Source: Rhizobium tumorigenes
GTDB lineage: Bacteria; Pseudomonadota; Alphaproteobacteria; Rhizobiales; Rhizobiaceae
Assembly (NCBI RefSeq): GCF_003240565.2
Contig: NZ_CP117255.1
Span: forward strand, 1,612,001-1,676,000
DNA: 64,000 nt
Reading direction: 5' to 3'
Positions 1-9,418 of the stretch are shown here, in pieces. Both the position numbers and the translations under genes were made by a program. The notes beneath the pieces are model-generated. The model saw only the letters and a program-made list of their open reading frames with translations. It searched no databases and was not told the origin of the DNA. The first letter of the stretch is position 1, and each line of letters starts with the position of its first letter.

Positions 1-1026
1 GTGGGTGTGGCTGTTTCCGTCGCTGACGCCGGCCGCTGCAAATGTCGCCATGCCGGAGTGGCAGGCGGCGGCGGCCTTGACGATGCCGGCGGCAAGGGCT
101 GCGCCGGTGCCCTCGCCGAGCCGCATGCCGAGCGCCAGAAGCGGTGTCTTGCCGAGCTTCTCGATTGCCCTCATATGGCCCGGCTCGCCGGAGACATGGC
201 CGATCAGGCAGTGGTCGAGGGCAGCGGGATTGGCAGCCTTGAGGATCGCGCCCGCCGCCGTCGCTACATAGCCGTCGAGGATGACGGGAATGCGCTCGAC
301 GCGCGCGGCCAGGATGGCGCCCGCCATCGCCGCGATCTCGCGACCGCCGAGGCGACGCAGGATTTCCAGCGGATCGGACAAATGGTCGCGGTGCAGCGCC
401 ACAGCCTTTTCGACGGCTGCGGTCTTGCGCTGCAGCATCTCACCCTCAGACCCCGTGCCGGGCCCCACCCAGTCGGCAGCGGTGCCGCCGTAGAGTGCGT
501 AGTTGATTGCCGCCGCGATGGTCGTGTTGCCGATCCCCATTTCGCCGATGCAGAGAAGATCCGTGCCGCCGGCGATGGCTTCCATGCCGAAAGCCATGGT
601 CGCCGCACAGTCGCGCTCGGACAGCGCCGCCTCCTCGGTGATATCGCCGGTCGGATATTCCAGCGCCAGGTCGAAAACCTTCAGGCCAAGGTCGTAGGCG
701 ACGCAGATCTGATTGATCGCCGCGCCGCCGGCCGCGAAATTCTCGACCATCTGTTGCGTGACCTTAGGCGGAAATGGCGTGATTCCCTGGCGCGTGACGC
801 CGTGATTGCCGGCAAAGATCGCCACCAGCGGCCGTGTGACGGAGGGTTTGCGGCCGCTCCAGGCTGCCAGCCAGAAGGCGATTTCCTCGAGCCGGCCGAG
901 AGAGCCGCGCGGCTTGGTCAACTGCGCATCGCGCTCGCGCGCATCGACAAGCGCCCGCTGGTCGGGACCCGGCAGATCGCGCAGCAGCGCACGGAAATCG
1001 TCGAAGGGAAGGCCGCTGACGCTCAT
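1..1026 (-). CDS. cobT: nicotinate-nucleotide--dimethylbenzimidazole phosphoribosyltransferase (CobT/CobU), 3' end cut by window
   Basis: Makes alpha-ribazole phosphate from nicotinate mononucleotide and dimethylbenzimidazole for the lower ligand of cobalamin; cytoplasmic. The reading frame is open for 342 codons and has no stop before the window edge; the family is about 340 residues, so only a few residues can be missing. The C-terminal motif RLGEGTGAA contains the expected catalytic glutamate (E305 here), and GEMGIGNTT and AGNHGVT are family segments. The ATG is preceded by AAGGA. The gene is divergent from cobS, sharing a short spacer of about 125 bp in which I see no cobalamin riboswitch. 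Naming differs between species (cobT in enteric usage, cobU in Pseudomonas/rhizobial usage). Confidence 0.95.
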   Translation of the reverse strand, partial: MSVSGLPFDDFRALLRDLPGPDQRALVDARERDAQLTKPRGSLGRLEEIAFWLAAWSGRKPSVTRPLVAIFAGNHGVTRQGITPFPPKVTQQMVENFAAGGAAINQICVAYDLGLKVFDLALEYPTGDITEEAALSERDCAATMAFGMEAIAGGTDLLCIGEMGIGNTTIAAAINYALYGGTAADWVGPGTGSEGEMLQRKTAAVEKAVALHRDHLSDPLEILRRLGGREIAAMAGAILAARVERIPVILDGYVATAAGAILKAANPAALDHCLIGHVSGEPGHMRAIEKLGKTPLLALGMRLGEGTGAALAAGIVKAAAACHSGMATFAAAGVSDGNSHTH

Positions 1027-1151
1027 CGTTTTGGTTCCTTGTCTTTTGGTCGCAAATCGGCTTTTTTTGCTGGCCACTCTCTTAATCACGGAAGCCGGCG
1101 CGAACAACTGCAAAAGCGTCGCGGCCCCCGCCTTCACAAGGACCGACCACC

Positions 1152-1946
1152 ATCGCCAGGCTGCAAGCCATCACCGCCTACGCCGCCGATATTGCCCGCG
1201 CGATCGGCTTTCTGAGCCGCATTCGCATGCCGAATGCCGTCTTCCATGGCCATGACGGCAATCTCGGGCAAGTCGCCCGCGCCTTCCCCGTTGCCGGCGC
1301 GCTGATTGCGCTCCCCGCAGCCCTGCTGTTCGGCGTGCTCGCAGCCGGCGATGTCGATCCGCTGCTGGCATCGCTTCTGGCGCTCGGCCTGCAGACGCTG
1401 CTGACGGGCGCGCTCCACGAAGATGGCCTCAGCGACACAGCCGACGGGCTCGGCGGCGGACGCGATGCGACGCGGGCGCTCGCCATCATGAAGGACAGCC
1501 GCATCGGCACTTATGGCGCCGTGGCGCTGATCCTCTCCTTCGCCCTGCGTGCCGCAGCCCTTGCAGCCATCGCACGCGGCCTATTTCCTCTCGCAGCAGC
1601 CCTGACGCTGCCCGCCACCGCCGCCCTCAGCCGCGCCGCGCTGGTCTGGCATTGGCACCGGCTTCCGGTCGCAAGGCCAGATGGCGTCGCTGCCGCCGCC
1701 GGCCAGCCGGACCGCGAGGCTACCCTCGTAGCGGTCATAAGCGGCTTGCTGCTCGGCGCGCTGCTCCTCTGGCAGAGCCTGACGACGATAGCCCTCCTCG
1801 ACGTCATAGGCCTTGGCGTCGTCGCCACCCTGGCATTCACCGCCTATGTCCGGCGCAGGCTTTCCGGCCACACCGGCGACACCATCGGCGCAACGCAGCA
1901 GATTTGCGAGATCGCCATTCTCTGCGCCCTTGCCATGGCCGTCTGA
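1152..1946 (+). CDS. cobS: adenosylcobinamide-GDP ribazoletransferase (cobalamin synthase), start codon uncertain
   Basis: Integral membrane enzyme joining alpha-ribazole (phosphate) to adenosylcobinamide-GDP, the last assembly step of cobalamin. Family features are GFLSRI near the N-terminus, [11 protein letters not shown] around residue 85, which carries the conserved acidic/histidine segment, and several hydrophobic spans. The first in-frame ATG (1227) lies inside the conserved N-terminal segment and has no ribosome binding site. Homology reads upstream to about 1152, where an ATC follows AAGGA at normal spacing. I extended to that position, but the start could also be CTG 1161 or ATG 1227. 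An in-frame stop at 1083 bounds the options. Divergent from cobT. Confidence 0.9.
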   Translation: MARLQAITAYAADIARAIGFLSRIRMPNAVFHGHDGNLGQVARAFPVAGALIALPAALLFGVLAAGDVDPLLASLLALGLQTLLTGALHEDGLSDTADGLGGGRDATRALAIMKDSRIGTYGAVALILSFALRAAALAAIARGLFPLAAALTLPATAALSRAALVWHWHRLPVARPDGVAAAAGQPDREATLVAVISGLLLGALLLWQSLTTIALLDVIGLGVVATLAFTAYVRRRLSGHTGDTIGATQQICEIAILCALAMAV

Positions 1947-1955
1947 AACCCCGAT

Positions 1956-2150
1956 ATGAGGCCCATGCAAACACCCTGCGTTCTCATCTGCAACATCGAC
2001 GCCGACAGCGGCTTGTGCGTCGGCTGCGGCCGCACCCTTGCGGAAATCGGCGGTTGGTCGACCTACGACGATGCCGGGCGCCATGAAATCATGACGCAAT
2101 TGCCGGACCGGCTGGCGGATCTCGTGCCCCGCCAGGACGCTGCCGAATGA
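1956..2150 (+). CDS. DUF1289 small cysteine-rich protein
   Basis: A 64-residue protein with the DUF1289 pattern: CVLICNID followed by CVGCGRT and a conserved tryptophan (GGWSTYDD). The four cysteines suggest a small metal or iron-sulfur site, but the function of this family is not established. It starts 9 bp after cobS; an alternative in-frame ATG lies at 1965. Its stop overlaps the ATG of the next gene (ATGA), so cobS, this gene and the protease gene probably form one transcript. Membership of the family is clear; any link to cobalamin is only by neighbourhood. Confidence 0.85.
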   Translation: MRPMQTPCVLICNIDADSGLCVGCGRTLAEIGGWSTYDDAGRHEIMTQLPDRLADLVPRQDAAE

Positions 2151-2848
2151 ACCGTGTCACCGTCTTCCTCGGCATCCTTGCCATCGGACTGGCACTTTTG
2201 GTTTTCAACCATGACAGCGGCACTACCTTCGGCATCGACAACGACGATTTCGGCCGGATCGTCTACCTCCTGCCGATCAGCCTGATGCTGGCGGCCGGCA
2301 TCTGGGCCAGCCGGCGCACAGTCAGCGAGACCCTTCGCAACCTGTTCATCTGGCTGGTCATCCTTCTGGCGCTGGCCACCGCCTATCTCTACCGCTACGA
2401 CGCGCTGGATGCCGGAAACCGGCTGATGGCCGGCCTGATCCCCGGCCGCGCCTTCGTCGTCACCACCAGCGAAGGCGGTCAGGAAGTCATCCTGCACAAG
2501 CTCCTGAACGGCCACTTCTCGGCAGACGTGATGATCGATGGCCACCGCATCAACATGCTCGTCGATACCGGCGCCAGCCTGCTGGCCCTCAACCAGGCCG
2601 ACGCAAGGCGCATCGGCCTCGACCCGAAGACCATGAACTACTCGATGACCATCATGACCGCCAACGGGCGCGGCCGTGCGGCACCCGTGACGCTCAAATC
2701 GGTCGGCATCGGCCCCATCGCCCGCCACGACGTTGCCGCCGCCGTCTCCGAGGACGGAAAGCTGGACCAGAGCCTGCTCGGCATGAGCTTCCTCGAAACC
2801 CTCGGCTCTATGCAGATGCAGACGGACGAACTGCGGCTTCGGGACTGA
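2147..2848 (+). CDS. TIGR02281-type retropepsin-like aspartic protease, membrane anchored
   Basis: A 233-residue protein with two or three N-terminal membrane spans (about residues 4-22, 38-55 and 66-85) followed by a single aspartic protease domain. The catalytic motif VDTGAS has its aspartate at residue 140; [14 protein letters not shown] and the later [11 protein letters not shown] segment are typical of the clan AA family known as TIGR02281. One copy of the aspartic motif means it should act as a dimer, as retropepsins do. The domain is expected on the periplasmic side; the substrate is unknown. Overlaps the DUF1289 gene by four bases, suggesting translational coupling. Confidence 0.88.
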   Translation: MNRVTVFLGILAIGLALLVFNHDSGTTFGIDNDDFGRIVYLLPISLMLAAGIWASRRTVSETLRNLFIWLVILLALATAYLYRYDALDAGNRLMAGLIPGRAFVVTTSEGGQEVILHKLLNGHFSADVMIDGHRINMLVDTGASLLALNQADARRIGLDPKTMNYSMTIMTANGRGRAAPVTLKSVGIGPIARHDVAAAVSEDGKLDQSLLGMSFLETLGSMQMQTDELRLRD

Positions 2849-3039
2849 CTGCTCCGCCACTAAGTCGCCACGGCTGGATGAGCATCGAGATGAAATTCTG
2901 GCGGAAATTGCAGCAGTGATTCCCGAAAATTGATGGTTTGCTTTTTGTGCCTATTGGTGGATTTTCTACCGCCTTGTGCCTTCCTCTGTATGTTTTAAGG
3001 TGCGCGGGCCACCCCCTGTCGACACTTAGGAGAAATGTT

Positions 3040-3528
3040 ATGAAGCTGCCCGTCGCCGCCTTTGTTCTTGCTCTCACGCTTGGTTCTGGCGCATTTGCGC
3101 AAGAGGCCGTTGTGGGTGTTGCCGGTCCCGATCAGCTGTTTACCAGCAAAGATCCAGCGCTGAACCACAACAAACAAGTGACCTACAAGATCATCAAGGA
3201 ACTGCTCGAGGCCAATCAATGGGATCGCGCTGATCAGTATTTGACCGCGCGGTATATTCAGCACAATCCCAATGCTGCGTCAGGGCGTCAGGGTGTGATT
3301 GATTATTTCACAAAGGTCCTCAACAAGAAGCCAAGTCCTGTTCCTGAAAAGATGAGCACCAAGATTGTCTCCGTGGTGGCCGAAGGTGATATTGTCACCG
3401 TCGCCTATCCGCGCGAGGTCAAGGATGCCAAAGATCCGACAAAGACCTATACCACCACCTGGTTTGACAGCTGGCGTTTTAAGGATGGCAAAGCGGATGA
3501 ACATTGGGATTCGGCATTGAAACCCTGA
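3040..3528 (+). CDS. secreted NTF2/SnoaL-like protein
   Basis: A 162-residue protein with a clear Sec signal peptide (MKLPVAAFVLALTLGSGAFA, cleavage near residue 20) and a mature region resembling the SnoaL/NTF2-like cone-shaped fold (YLTARYIQHNPNAASG, then FDSWRFKDGKADEHWD near the end). Such proteins are often annotated as SnoaL-like polyketide cyclases or uncharacterised ester-binding proteins; no reaction can be assigned. GGAGAA lies a few bases before the ATG. Codon use is visibly less GC-biased than its neighbours, suggesting recent acquisition. It is convergent with the glycerophosphodiesterase gene, with only three bases between the stops. Confidence 0.8.
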   Translation: MKLPVAAFVLALTLGSGAFAQEAVVGVAGPDQLFTSKDPALNHNKQVTYKIIKELLEANQWDRADQYLTARYIQHNPNAASGRQGVIDYFTKVLNKKPSPVPEKMSTKIVSVVAEGDIVTVAYPREVKDAKDPTKTYTTTWFDSWRFKDGKADEHWDSALKP

Positions 3529-3531
3529 GGA

Positions 3532-4311
3532 TCAAGGGGATATCGCATGAATGGGCGATCCACGCTGATTGGTCCACAGCAACCGCGGATCGTCGAGCAT
3601 GATCGCATCCGGGGCCAGCTTGCGCAGTTTCTCCAGCCCCTCCGCATCCACCAGTCCGACCGCGAATTGCGGATATTCGGGTAACGGCACGTTGCGCGGT
3701 TGGCCGACCATGATGGCGACCTGCAGGCCTGCTTTGCGGGCCGTGGCGATGCGGTCGGGGCTGGCCTCGCCCTGCCACAGGCGAAACCAGTCCGCTCCGA
3801 GGTCAGCGGCTTCCTCGGACGAATCGGCATCGGGCAACAGTCCGAGGATCGCCATCTCGCAGCCAATGCTGCGGACCTCGGCAATCAGACCCATGTTGCG
3901 CAGCCCGAGGATGGCGCGCCGGGATGCACCTGTCGCCTCGACGGTGCGAATGATCTCGACCAAGTGCGTGCCATCCGTCAATTTGACGTCGAGCAGGATG
4001 CCGAGCGGTGCAGATGCGGCAATCGCCGCTTCGAGAGTGAGAAGGTCCGGGACGAGGTCTTTCAGCGTCTTGAGATCGAGCGCGGAGACCTCCCGGGGAT
4101 CACCGGCGATCCGCTGCATGTCGGCATCGTGCAGGCAGACGAGCATGCCGTCGGCACTGACGCGGACATCCGTTTCCACAGCATCGGCACCGGCCTCGCC
4201 GGCAAGAGAAAACGCCAGCGCCGAATTTTCAGGGCCGAGGGCCGCGCCGCCGCGATGGGCAATGATCAGCGCCTTGTCGCGCGCCGTTTCGAGCCAGGAT
4301 ACGAATGCCAT
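3532..4311 (-). CDS. ugpQ: glycerophosphodiester phosphodiesterase
   Basis: Hydrolyses glycerophosphodiesters to glycerol-3-phosphate and an alcohol. The 259-residue protein carries the GDPD signature at its start (IAHRGGAALGPENS), the metal-binding ETDVRVSADG with a following LHD, and a C-terminal VGLVDAEGLEKL segment; it is single-domain and cytoplasmic (no signal peptide). I chose the ATG at 4311 (GGAAA just upstream) over an in-frame GTG at 4323. It stands apart from any ugp transporter genes here, so the symbol is by family resemblance only. Confidence 0.88.
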   Translation of the reverse strand: MAFVSWLETARDKALIIAHRGGAALGPENSALAFSLAGEAGADAVETDVRVSADGMLVCLHDADMQRIAGDPREVSALDLKTLKDLVPDLLTLEAAIAASAPLGILLDVKLTDGTHLVEIIRTVEATGASRRAILGLRNMGLIAEVRSIGCEMAILGLLPDADSSEEAADLGADWFRLWQGEASPDRIATARKAGLQVAIMVGQPRNVPLPEYPQFAVGLVDAEGLEKLRKLAPDAIMLDDPRLLWTNQRGSPIHAISP

Positions 4312-4402
4312 TATGTTTTCCACGCGCCATGCCGTTGCCCGGCCGCTTTAGACGGCTTTTGTATCGGCTTTGCGACGGAGGGCGCGTGGGCGATAGAAGG
4401 GC

Positions 4403-5164
4403 CTAGTTGCGCAGCCGGTAGCCTGTTCGGAAGATCCAGTAGACGGTGGCCAGACAGATCGCCAGGAAGAACAGTACCATGCCGAGGCTGACCAGCGGAT
4501 TGACGTCGGCGATCCCGTAGAAACTCCAGCGGAAACCGCTGACGAGGTAGAGCACTGGATTGAAGTGGCTGACCGCCTGCCAGAAGGGCGGCAGCATGCC
4601 GATCGAATAGAAGCTGCCTCCGAGAAAGGTCAGTGGTGGCACGACCAGCATCGGAATGAGGTTGAGTTGTTCGAAATTCTTCGCCCAGATCCCGATGATG
4701 AAGCCGAAGAGGCTGAACGTCACCGCCGTCAGCACGAAGAACAGCACCATCATCAACGGATGCTGGATGGTGACGTGCACGAAGAAATTGGCCGTCAGCA
4801 GGATGATAGCGCCGATCAGCATTCCCTTGGTGGCCGCCGCCCCGACGTAGCCGAGCACGATCTCGGTCATCGCCACCGGCGCCGACAGCACCTCGTAGAT
4901 GGTGCCGACGAATTTCGGGAAGTAGATGCCGAACGAGCCGTTGGTGATGCACTGGCTGAGCAGCGTCAGCATGATCAGGCCGGGCGTGATGAAGGCGCCA
5001 TAGGAGATGCCCTCGACCTCCTGGATGCGCGAGCCGACGGCCGCCCCGAAGACGATGAAGTAGAGCGACGTCGAGATGACCGGCGACACCACGCTTTGCA
5101 GCAGCGTGCGACGCGTGCGGGCCATTTCGAACATGTAGATGGCTTTGACGGCCTCGAAATTCAT
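4403..5164 (-). CDS. ABC-2 type transporter permease
   Basis: A 253-residue membrane protein with about six transmembrane helices, of the YadH/NodJ-type ABC-2 permease family (segments [19 protein letters not shown] and [17 protein letters not shown] are typical of the family). It would form an exporter with the ATPase encoded just upstream; the two genes overlap by four bases (ATGA). The substrate is unknown: relatives export polysaccharides, lipids or drugs. A longer reading frame exists upstream in the same frame but lies inside the ATPase gene. Confidence 0.92.
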   Translation of the reverse strand: MNFEAVKAIYMFEMARTRRTLLQSVVSPVISTSLYFIVFGAAVGSRIQEVEGISYGAFITPGLIMLTLLSQCITNGSFGIYFPKFVGTIYEVLSAPVAMTEIVLGYVGAAATKGMLIGAIILLTANFFVHVTIQHPLMMVLFFVLTAVTFSLFGFIIGIWAKNFEQLNLIPMLVVPPLTFLGGSFYSIGMLPPFWQAVSHFNPVLYLVSGFRWSFYGIADVNPLVSLGMVLFFLAICLATVYWIFRTGYRLRN

Positions 5165-6087
5165 TGATCGTCTCCGACGAGCTGGACGAAAATATCCTCG
5201 AGCGAGCTTTGCCGCGTCGAGAGGTCCTTGAAGGCAATGCCGGCAGCGGCAAGGTCGGTCAGCAGCGCGGCGATGTTGCCGTGCCCGTGCTCGGCATCGA
5301 GCTCGTGGATCAGCGACAAGCCACCCTCCCCGAGTGTCAGGCCGCGGCCTTCCAGGCTGGCCGGAAGGACGGCCAGCGGCGTGCTGAGGTCGAGGATGAG
5401 CTGCTTGCGGCCGAGCTTGGCCATCAGCGCCGTCTTGTCCTCGACGAGCAGCAGCTTGCCGCCATTGATGACGCCGACGCGATCGGCGATCTCCTCGGCT
5501 TCCTCGATGTAGTGAGTGGTCAGGATGATGGTGACGCCCGTCTGGCGGAGCTTTTCGACTACATGCCACATGTCCTTGCGCAGCGTCACGTCGACGCCGG
5601 CGGTGGGCTCGTCGAGAAACAGGATCTGCGGCTCGTGGCTCAGCGCCTTGGCGATCAGTACCCGTCGCTTCATGCCGCCGGAGAGCTCCCGCAGCATGTT
5701 GTCGCGCTTGTCCCACAGCGACAGGTCGCGCAGCACCTTTTCGATATGGCCGGGGTTGGCCTTCTTGCCGTAGAGCCCGCGCGAAAAGCTGACCGTGTTG
5801 AAGACGGTCTCGAACTGGTCGGTCGTCAGTTCCTGCGGCACAAGTCCGATCAGCGACCGCGTCGCGCGAAAATCCTTGACGACATCGTGGCCGTCGACGA
5901 GGACCGTCCCGCCGCTTGGGTTGGCAATGCCGCAGACGATGGAAATCATCGTCGTCTTGCCGGCGCCGTTCGGTCCGAGCAATGCCAGGATCTCGCCCTT
6001 CTGGATATCGAGATCGATCCCCTTCAGTGCTTGAAATCCGTTGTCATAGACTTTGGTGAGATTGCGGATGGAGACGATCGGGGGCAT
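5161..6087 (-). CDS. ABC transporter ATP-binding protein (ABC-2 exporter)
   Basis: A 308-residue ATPase with Walker [10 protein letters not shown] near residue 40, signature LSGGMKRR, Walker [13 protein letters not shown] and a switch histidine in [14 protein letters not shown]. It resembles YadG and the drug/polysaccharide exporter subfamily, with the usual 80-residue C-terminal extension. It is first in a two-gene unit with the permease. About 160 bp separate it from the extensin-like gene upstream, room for its own promoter. Substrate not predictable from sequence. Confidence 0.93.
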   Translation of the reverse strand: MPPIVSIRNLTKVYDNGFQALKGIDLDIQKGEILALLGPNGAGKTTMISIVCGIANPSGGTVLVDGHDVVKDFRATRSLIGLVPQELTTDQFETVFNTVSFSRGLYGKKANPGHIEKVLRDLSLWDKRDNMLRELSGGMKRRVLIAKALSHEPQILFLDEPTAGVDVTLRKDMWHVVEKLRQTGVTIILTTHYIEEAEEIADRVGVINGGKLLLVEDKTALMAKLGRKQLILDLSTPLAVLPASLEGRGLTLGEGGLSLIHELDAEHGHGNIAALLTDLAAAGIAFKDLSTRQSSLEDIFVQLVGDDQ

Positions 6088-6248
6088 GGGCGAGATGGGG
6101 CTCTTTGATTATTTTTGCGGCAACAGCCCGCTATATAACCTCGAACCGGAGTTTTGCCAGAGCGCCCCCGGCGAACAATCTATTCGGCAGCAGAGATGAC
6201 CCGTTACAGGGCTGAGTTGCCAGTCGCTGCCATTCGAGCCGCGTACCC

Positions 6249-7484
6249 TCAGTTGCAGTACCGCCGGCCGCCCTTCCTTTCGCGAAGGTCGAAGTGGAAA
6301 TGGTTCCAGTGCTCCGGATTGCTGCCCGGGCCCATGACGGTGTCGAAATAGTTGCAGCTGTCGGTGCGCACCGCCTTCAGCAGCGCGCCTTCACGGAAGG
6401 AGAACAGCCCTTTTTTCCGGATATCGATGGCGTGGCCGTTCTTCAGCACGAATTTGCCGACATCGATGGCGTTCCCGTGCGCATGCTCCGACATCGGGTT
6501 GTAGCGTTGCGCGCTGTTGTTCATCCGCCGGCAGGAATAACCGCCGAGCGGGATGATGGTGCCGATCCCCGAAAGATAGCGAAGCCGCGCCGAGGGAGCC
6601 AGTTCGTTCTTCACCCATTTGGCAAAGGCCAGCGTCACCTGGCAGTTCAACGTCACCGCAGGCCGGACGGCGATGTTGCCGGAGAGGCCGCGCAGCGACA
6701 CCGGATAGGGAACCTGGCAGGCCGGTCCTTGCGAGATAGCCGGCTTGTCCTGGAAGACGACGCCCATCTGGCGCAGCTGCTGACGGCACTGCAATTCGGA
6801 ATTGGGCATGCCGGCCGACATCGGCGGTGGCGCTTGCGGCGCCTCGTACTGCGGCTCCGTGGTGGTCATCGGATTTTCCACGCGCGGCAACATCGCCACC
6901 TGCTGCCCCTGCAGCCGCGGCGCGGTCGATTGCGAGATCTGGCCCTGGGCGCTGGTGCGCAGCACAGGCCGGTTCGCCTGGACGGGATTGTCCGTGCCGA
7001 TGCCGCTGACGACCGGCTCCTCGGACTGGCCCTCGGCGATGTTCTGCTCTTCCTCCTCGGCCAGCCCGACGACCCGTTGCGAGGTGCCACCGACACCGAG
7101 TTCGGCGTCCATGTTGATACCTTCCGCCGGGACCGGCGAGGAATTCTGGACGGAACGCTGCGATGCCAAGCCAGTGGATTGCGGCGCCACCATCGCATCC
7201 GGCGACTGGACCGCAGACTGCCTGCCGCTGACATGGCCGACATCGGCAAGGTTTGGCGTGTCGAGGTAATCGACGGAGGCCGAGCTAACCGGCGTCGTCG
7301 TGCTCTGGTAGGTGTATTGGCTCGGTGCATTCGTCGGCACGGAGCGGCGCGGCTGGATCGAACCGACACGTGTCTTGTTGTCGATGCCCGACGGCGGCAC
7401 GAGGCTGTCGGCAGAACAGGCAATCAGTGTCGACGACAGCAAAACGGGCAGCACTGCCCGCCGCAGAAAGGGAAAATACGCCAT
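6249..7484 (-). CDS. extensin-like C-terminal domain lipoprotein
   Basis: A 411-residue protein. An N-terminal lipoprotein signal (LLSSTLIAC, lipobox cysteine near residue 23) is followed by a long, disordered Ser/Gln/Pro-rich linker of roughly 200 residues and then a C-terminal domain of the extensin-like family. That domain has the pattern SEHAHGNAIDVG and later HWNHFHFDL, matching the zinc-binding HxxxxxxD and HxH layout of D,D-/L,D-peptidases of the LAS group, so a peptidoglycan hydrolase role is plausible. Conserved cysteines (CQVPYP, SCRR, SCNYF) suggest periplasmic disulfides. The start at 7484 was chosen because the signal peptide begins there. Confidence 0.86.
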   Translation of the reverse strand: MAYFPFLRRAVLPVLLSSTLIACSADSLVPPSGIDNKTRVGSIQPRRSVPTNAPSQYTYQSTTTPVSSASVDYLDTPNLADVGHVSGRQSAVQSPDAMVAPQSTGLASQRSVQNSSPVPAEGINMDAELGVGGTSQRVVGLAEEEEQNIAEGQSEEPVVSGIGTDNPVQANRPVLRTSAQGQISQSTAPRLQGQQVAMLPRVENPMTTTEPQYEAPQAPPPMSAGMPNSELQCRQQLRQMGVVFQDKPAISQGPACQVPYPVSLRGLSGNIAVRPAVTLNCQVTLAFAKWVKNELAPSARLRYLSGIGTIIPLGGYSCRRMNNSAQRYNPMSEHAHGNAIDVGKFVLKNGHAIDIRKKGLFSFREGALLKAVRTDSCNYFDTVMGPGSNPEHWNHFHFDLRERKGGRRYCN

Positions 7485-7671
7485 ACACACACCACTTCCG
7501 ACGCCGCAATCGATCGGCAATCGTTTACAAATTTAGGCAAAATTGGTGAATGAAAGCTTAGCGACCTGAAAGCCGGCGAAATGGGAGGGAAAACTCGCCC
7601 CCGGCCCTTTTGCAAACGGCGGCGTTTGCCTTACGGTGCATCATATATCAGGCCCGACAGGAGAAGCCGAC

Positions 7672-8064
7672 ATGAACGACACTGCCAAGCCGCTGGGCGA
7701 ACTGACGCTGCGCACCCTGGCAATGCCCGCCGACGCCAATCCGGCCGGCGACATCTTCGGCGGCTGGGTCATGGCGCAGATGGATTTGGCAAGCGGCATC
7801 CGCGCCGCAGAGCGCGCCAAGGGCCGCGTCGTCACCGCCGCCGTCAAGGAAATGGCCTTCCAGCTGCCGGTGAAGATCGGCGATACGCTGAGCATCTACA
7901 CCCACATCACCCGCGTCGGAACAACCTCCATCACCCTGCTGATCGAGGCCTGGGCACAACGGTCGCGCTATCAGAAGATGGAAAAAGTAACCGAAGGCAC
8001 ATTCATCATGGTGGCACTCGCCGACGACGGAAAGCCGAAAGCCGTTCCGCCGGCGGAGGAATGA
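7672..8064 (+). CDS. acyl-CoA thioesterase, YciA-like hotdog fold
   Basis: A 130-residue single hotdog-domain protein resembling E. coli YciA: LRTLAMPADANPAGDIFGGW, with the Asn/Asp region that lines the active site, followed by the central helix MAQMDLASGIRA and the strand VVTAAVKEMAFQLPV. It should hydrolyse acyl-CoA esters, acting as a multimer in the cytoplasm. AGGAGAAG precedes the ATG at 7672, which decides against the longer frame beginning at 7636. It stands alone, convergent with the membrane acyltransferase. Confidence 0.92.
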   Translation: MNDTAKPLGELTLRTLAMPADANPAGDIFGGWVMAQMDLASGIRAAERAKGRVVTAAVKEMAFQLPVKIGDTLSIYTHITRVGTTSITLLIEAWAQRSRYQKMEKVTEGTFIMVALADDGKPKAVPPAEE

Positions 8065-8076
8065 CGGCCGGCAACA

Positions 8077-9249
8077 TCAGGCCAGGGGCAACTGCGTCGG
8101 AAAAACAGGGGTGGACCTGGCCTTCAACAGCCGGGTTAGTTGACGCTGGACCTCGTAAAGCGCAAGGCAACAGGCAATGGTCGCCACCACGATCAAAAAG
8201 AACGAACCGGTGTCGAGCCCGAAATTTCGCATCCACCAATAGGCAAAGGCGATCAACACCGTCTGGTGCAGCACGTAGCAGGTCAGCACCGACCTGTTCA
8301 GGTAGGTGATCACCGGATGCGGCCCAGTGATCAGGGCGCGACCGTAGCCGAGTATCGCGACCATCGCCGACCACTGGAACATCGACCGCCCGACGCGGTG
8401 CAGCACGGTGACACCGAGACTGCGGGCCCCCGGCGGATAGACAACCAGCAGGCATGCCAGGATCGCCAGCGAAACGACGGCGACAAGCGCCGCGTGCCTG
8501 CGGTAGCCGACGGCGGTCGCCCAGAATTTCTCGTCCTCGGCAATGACATAGCCAAATGTGAAAAGCGAAAAATAGAGGATGTGGGCGTACCAGTCCGAGC
8601 CGACCTCCATCGTCTCGCCGAAGATCGGAAAGAGGACAAGACGCAGAACCGCGAGATATAGGATTGGCCAGACAAGCAGGCCACGGCCCTGTAGCAGGTG
8701 CTTGAGACCTGCTGTGAAAGGCGAAAGCCAGCCGCGCAGAAATGCCAGGCCCAGGGTCAGGACGACCGTGTAGAGCCAGAGATAGCCTATGAACCAGAGG
8801 TGCTGCAGGCTGACCAGCGAGACCGCCTTGCCATCCTGGGCCGTGATGGTGCCAAACCGGAGATAGATCTCCCAGAAATCCAGATACGGAAGGTCGGTCG
8901 CCGACACAGCCTTGAGCGCGAGGTAGAGCTGCGGCGGCACCAGCACGAAGATGCCGAGCAGCAAGGGCGGAATGAGCTGGAGCGAGCGCTTTTTTCGGAT
9001 ATCGGCAGGCGCCAGCCGCTTGGCGAGCGCTGCTGTCGAAATCCCGGACACGAGAAACAGCAGGCCGAGGCGCCACGGATGCAAGGCAAGCAGCAGCAGA
9101 TCGAAGGCCCGGTTCGGACTGCTGGCCTGCAGCAGCCAAGACCTCGTCCCGAAGATAAGTGCGGTATGATAGACCATCAGGAGCGCGAAAAGCACGACGC
9201 GGATCACGTCGATGTCGTGCCGGCGCTCTGCCTGCCCATCCCGCCCCAT
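8077..9249 (-). CDS. acyltransferase 3 family membrane protein
   Basis: A 390-residue polytopic membrane protein (about ten hydrophobic segments) of the acyltransferase 3 family, as in OpgC and O-antigen acetylases. The N-terminus has the family pattern DVIRVVLFALLMVYHTALIF with the conserved histidine, followed by a LLFLVSGIST segment and an arginine-rich cytoplasmic loop (KRLAPADIRKKRSLQ). It probably transfers an acyl group (acetyl or succinyl) to a surface glycan; the acceptor is unknown. ATG at 9249 was preferred to the upstream in-frame GTG at 9312. Confidence 0.85.
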   Translation of the reverse strand: MGRDGQAERRHDIDVIRVVLFALLMVYHTALIFGTRSWLLQASSPNRAFDLLLLALHPWRLGLLFLVSGISTAALAKRLAPADIRKKRSLQLIPPLLLGIFVLVPPQLYLALKAVSATDLPYLDFWEIYLRFGTITAQDGKAVSLVSLQHLWFIGYLWLYTVVLTLGLAFLRGWLSPFTAGLKHLLQGRGLLVWPILYLAVLRLVLFPIFGETMEVGSDWYAHILYFSLFTFGYVIAEDEKFWATAVGYRRHAALVAVVSLAILACLLVVYPPGARSLGVTVLHRVGRSMFQWSAMVAILGYGRALITGPHPVITYLNRSVLTCYVLHQTVLIAFAYWWMRNFGLDTGSFFLIVVATIACCLALYEVQRQLTRLLKARSTPVFPTQLPLA

Positions 9250-9418
9250 GCCGGCCCCCAAGCGCCAAAAAGATTGACACAACTGCGTGCGTCCAGGCAC
9301 CCGGCAATTCACAATCCAAGGTAAGCATGAGAAGTTAATTAAATCGTAACAGGTACCGTCCCGGACGGCGTCCGGGCGGCAGCAACACGGCCTCCGAGCC
9401 GTGCAGTCGGAGGCAAAC

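Noticed and set aside
1027..1151. Cobalamin riboswitch between cobT and cobS
   Set aside because: None of the conserved B12-box elements were found in the short spacer.
1..1215. A 404-codon open frame on the + strand
   Set aside because: Antisense to cobT, with Arg/Ala/Gly-rich translation and no domain; a composition effect.
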